Positions 5,405 to 6,171 of a stretch of DNA of 6,171 nt are shown piece by piece. The stretch's first letter is position 1; each line of letters begins with the position of its first letter. Both the position numbers and the translations under genes were made by a program. Below the pieces are notes generated by a model. The model did no database searches and had not been told where the DNA came from. It worked only from the letters and a program-made list of their open reading frames with translations. Origin of the DNA: Candidatus Rokuibacteriota bacterium (GTDB lineage: Bacteria; Methylomirabilota; Methylomirabilia; Rokubacteriales; CSP1-6); contig JACOVB010000388.1 in assembly GCA_016177555.1 (NCBI GenBank), positions 1 to 6,171 of the forward strand. Direction: 5' to 3'.

Positions 5405-6031
5405 CTAGCGCGCGGCGCCCTCCGCGTACGCCAGCCCGTGCGGGTAGCCGCTCTCTTCGTCGGTGTCCACCCGCATCGTGATGTTGAAGTGGTTGCCCCA
5501 GATGAACAGCGCGGCCGCGAACACCAACTCGACCAGCTCGTCCTCGTTGAAGACCTGCTTGAGGTCGGCGAAGAACGCGTCCGTCACGCTGTGCGGATCC
5601 GCCACCATCCGGTCGATCAGCTCGATGGCCAGCGCCTCCCGCCGCGTCAGCTTCCCCGTGTCCACCTTGTGGGCCAGGGCCGCCAGCGCCTCCGCCTTCG
5701 TCATCCGGCTCACGTTGCGCACCCCGATCGCCGCCTCCTTGGGCTTCACCTGCTCGCTCACCTGAGCGAGTCGGACCGTCGCTCAGTACGTGCACGCGTT
5801 GAGATGCCCCGTGCGGATCCGCATCATCTCCAACAGGTAGGGCTCGATCAACCCGCCGCCGCCGAACAGGTACTCGAAGACCGCGGCGATCCGCTTGAGG
5901 ACCTCCGGACGCCGGCCGAGCAGCCCGAACATCTGCGTGTCGCCAAAGCCGTCCTTCGAAAACTGGATGATGGCGTTGACGGCGGGATCCGAGGATGCGC
6001 CGAGCCTGAGCGGCTTGAGTCGGGTCGCCAT
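5405..6031 (-). CDS. CMD-family selenoprotein with CxxU motif (in-frame TGA at 5785-5783)
   Basis: With TGA read as selenocysteine the gene gives a 208-residue carboxymuconolactone-decarboxylase-family protein. The motif is H-L-N-A-C80-T-Y-U83-A-T-V-R, with the conserved glutamate at E68, twelve residues before C80 as in AhpD. Position 87 is Arg where AhpD has His, a substitution I believe is common in this CMD subgroup. The part after the TGA is family-like: helices with R-R-E-A-L-A-I-E-L-I-D, then W-G-N-H-F-N near the end, and a TAG stop. The ATG at 6031 is preceded by AGGAGG at seven bases. A perfect hairpin follows the TGA (5753-5770). A caller treating TGA as stop would report an 82-residue protein and a separate one beginning at GTG 5761, but that GTG has no independent ribosome site. 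Expected role: cytoplasmic thiol or peroxide redox chemistry; substrate unknown. Confidence 0.85.
5753..5770 (-). promoter_or_regulatory. Candidate bacterial SECIS hairpin of the CMD gene
   Basis: CUCGCUC and GAGCGAG form a perfect 7-bp stem around loop AGGU. The loop begins 19 nt after the UGA (5785-5783), within the usual 16-37 nt window, has G at loop position 2, and shares AGGU with the AGGUCU loop of E. coli fdhF. This is what SelB would bind to insert selenocysteine. The hairpin lies inside coding sequence, as bacterial SECIS elements do. Confidence 0.75.
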
Positions 6032-6085
6032 GACGGTTCCTCCTTTTCTGGCACGGTCGGTTCGGATACGGAGACTCCGGTGCGC

Positions 6086-6105
6086 CGCGCGGCGTGCGCC
6101 GCGCG
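6086..6105. repeat. Inverted repeat in the leader of the CMD selenoprotein gene
   Basis: CGCGCGGC and GCCGCGCG pair as an 8-bp stem with a 4-nt loop, about 55 bases upstream of the ATG at 6031. It could be an upstream terminator or a leader structure. Close by, GTGTT-GG-AACAC (6113-6124) is a short dyad that could be an operator half-site pair. No clear -10/-35 pair was found in 6032-6171. Confidence 0.35.
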
Positions 6106-6171
6106 ATAAGCAGTGTTGGAACACCGCGGCCGCCGGCATTATTCCCGCAGGCGCCCGCTTCCGCCCGGCAC

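Noticed and set aside
5405..5761. Separate 118-residue gene starting at the GTG at 5761
   Set aside because: It is in frame with the upstream CMD half across the TGA, the GTG lies in the middle of the hairpin, has no proper ribosome binding site of its own, and the product would lack the redox motif.
318..6109. Genome-wide change of TGA to an amino acid (alternative genetic code)
   Set aside because: TGA is the natural stop of the deacetylase, MetE-like and dehalogenase genes at family-typical lengths, so only the two motif-embedded TGAs call for read-through.
4925..6109. Long plus-strand open frame of 394 codons
   Set aside because: It is antisense to the CMD gene and membrane-protein gene, rich in R, P and H as expected from a GC-rich shadow frame, and has no family motif.
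1..6171. CRISPR array, insertion sequence or long direct repeats
   Set aside because: No regularly spaced repeats, transposase-like protein or terminal inverted repeats with target duplication were seen; only short GC hairpins occur.

Overview
The window is high-GC bacterial DNA in which every gene I can support lies on the minus strand, so transcription runs from position 6171 toward position 1. The GC-biased codon use, the strong AGGAGG-type ribosome binding sites and the gene mix (COG0620 methionine-synthase-like protein, type II haloacid dehalogenase, PIG-L deacetylase, CMD/AhpD-family proteins) suggest an uncultivated soil or water bacterium. I cannot assign a phylum from this window.

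The main result is that two genes are each interrupted by an in-frame TGA exactly where a CMD/AhpD-family protein carries the second cysteine of its CxxC redox motif. In the first (2607-3407) the motif reads C-E-Y-(TGA)-L-V-A-H; in the second (5405-6031) it reads C-T-Y-(TGA)-A-T-V-R. Each frame continues without another stop through family-like sequence to a TAG stop. Each TGA is followed about 20 nt later by an RNA hairpin whose spacing and loop fit a bacterial SECIS element; the one at 5753-5770 is a perfect 7-bp stem with an AGGU loop. A conventional stop-to-stop gene caller would split each into two fragments. I read both as selenoproteins with a CxxU active site. TGA also ends other genes here (dehalogenase, deacetylase, MetE-like), so this looks like local recoding and not a changed genetic code.

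Layout in transcription order: leader with inverted repeats (6032-6171); selenoprotein CMD protein (6031-5405) followed by a 17-bp GC hairpin; a small two-helix membrane protein that needs a one-base frame correction (5042-4831); type II haloacid dehalogenase (4497-3826) with all catalytic residues; a gap of about 420 bases; AhpD-like two-domain selenoprotein (3407-2607); MetE-like zinc methyltransferase (2534-1470); the C-terminal stub of an MFS transporter (about 1262-1044); a PIG-L/LmbE-type deacetylase (1028-318); a GC hairpin; and finally a MerR-type promoter with the first codons of a probable MerR regulator leaving the window at position 1.

The block 3407-318 could be one transcript (gaps of 72, about 120 and 15 bases) joining an AhpD-like redox selenoprotein, a thiol/methyl-transfer enzyme and a deacetylase. 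The functional link between these is inference only. The Sec machinery (selA, selB, selC, selD) is not in the window and must be elsewhere in the genome if the recoding is real.
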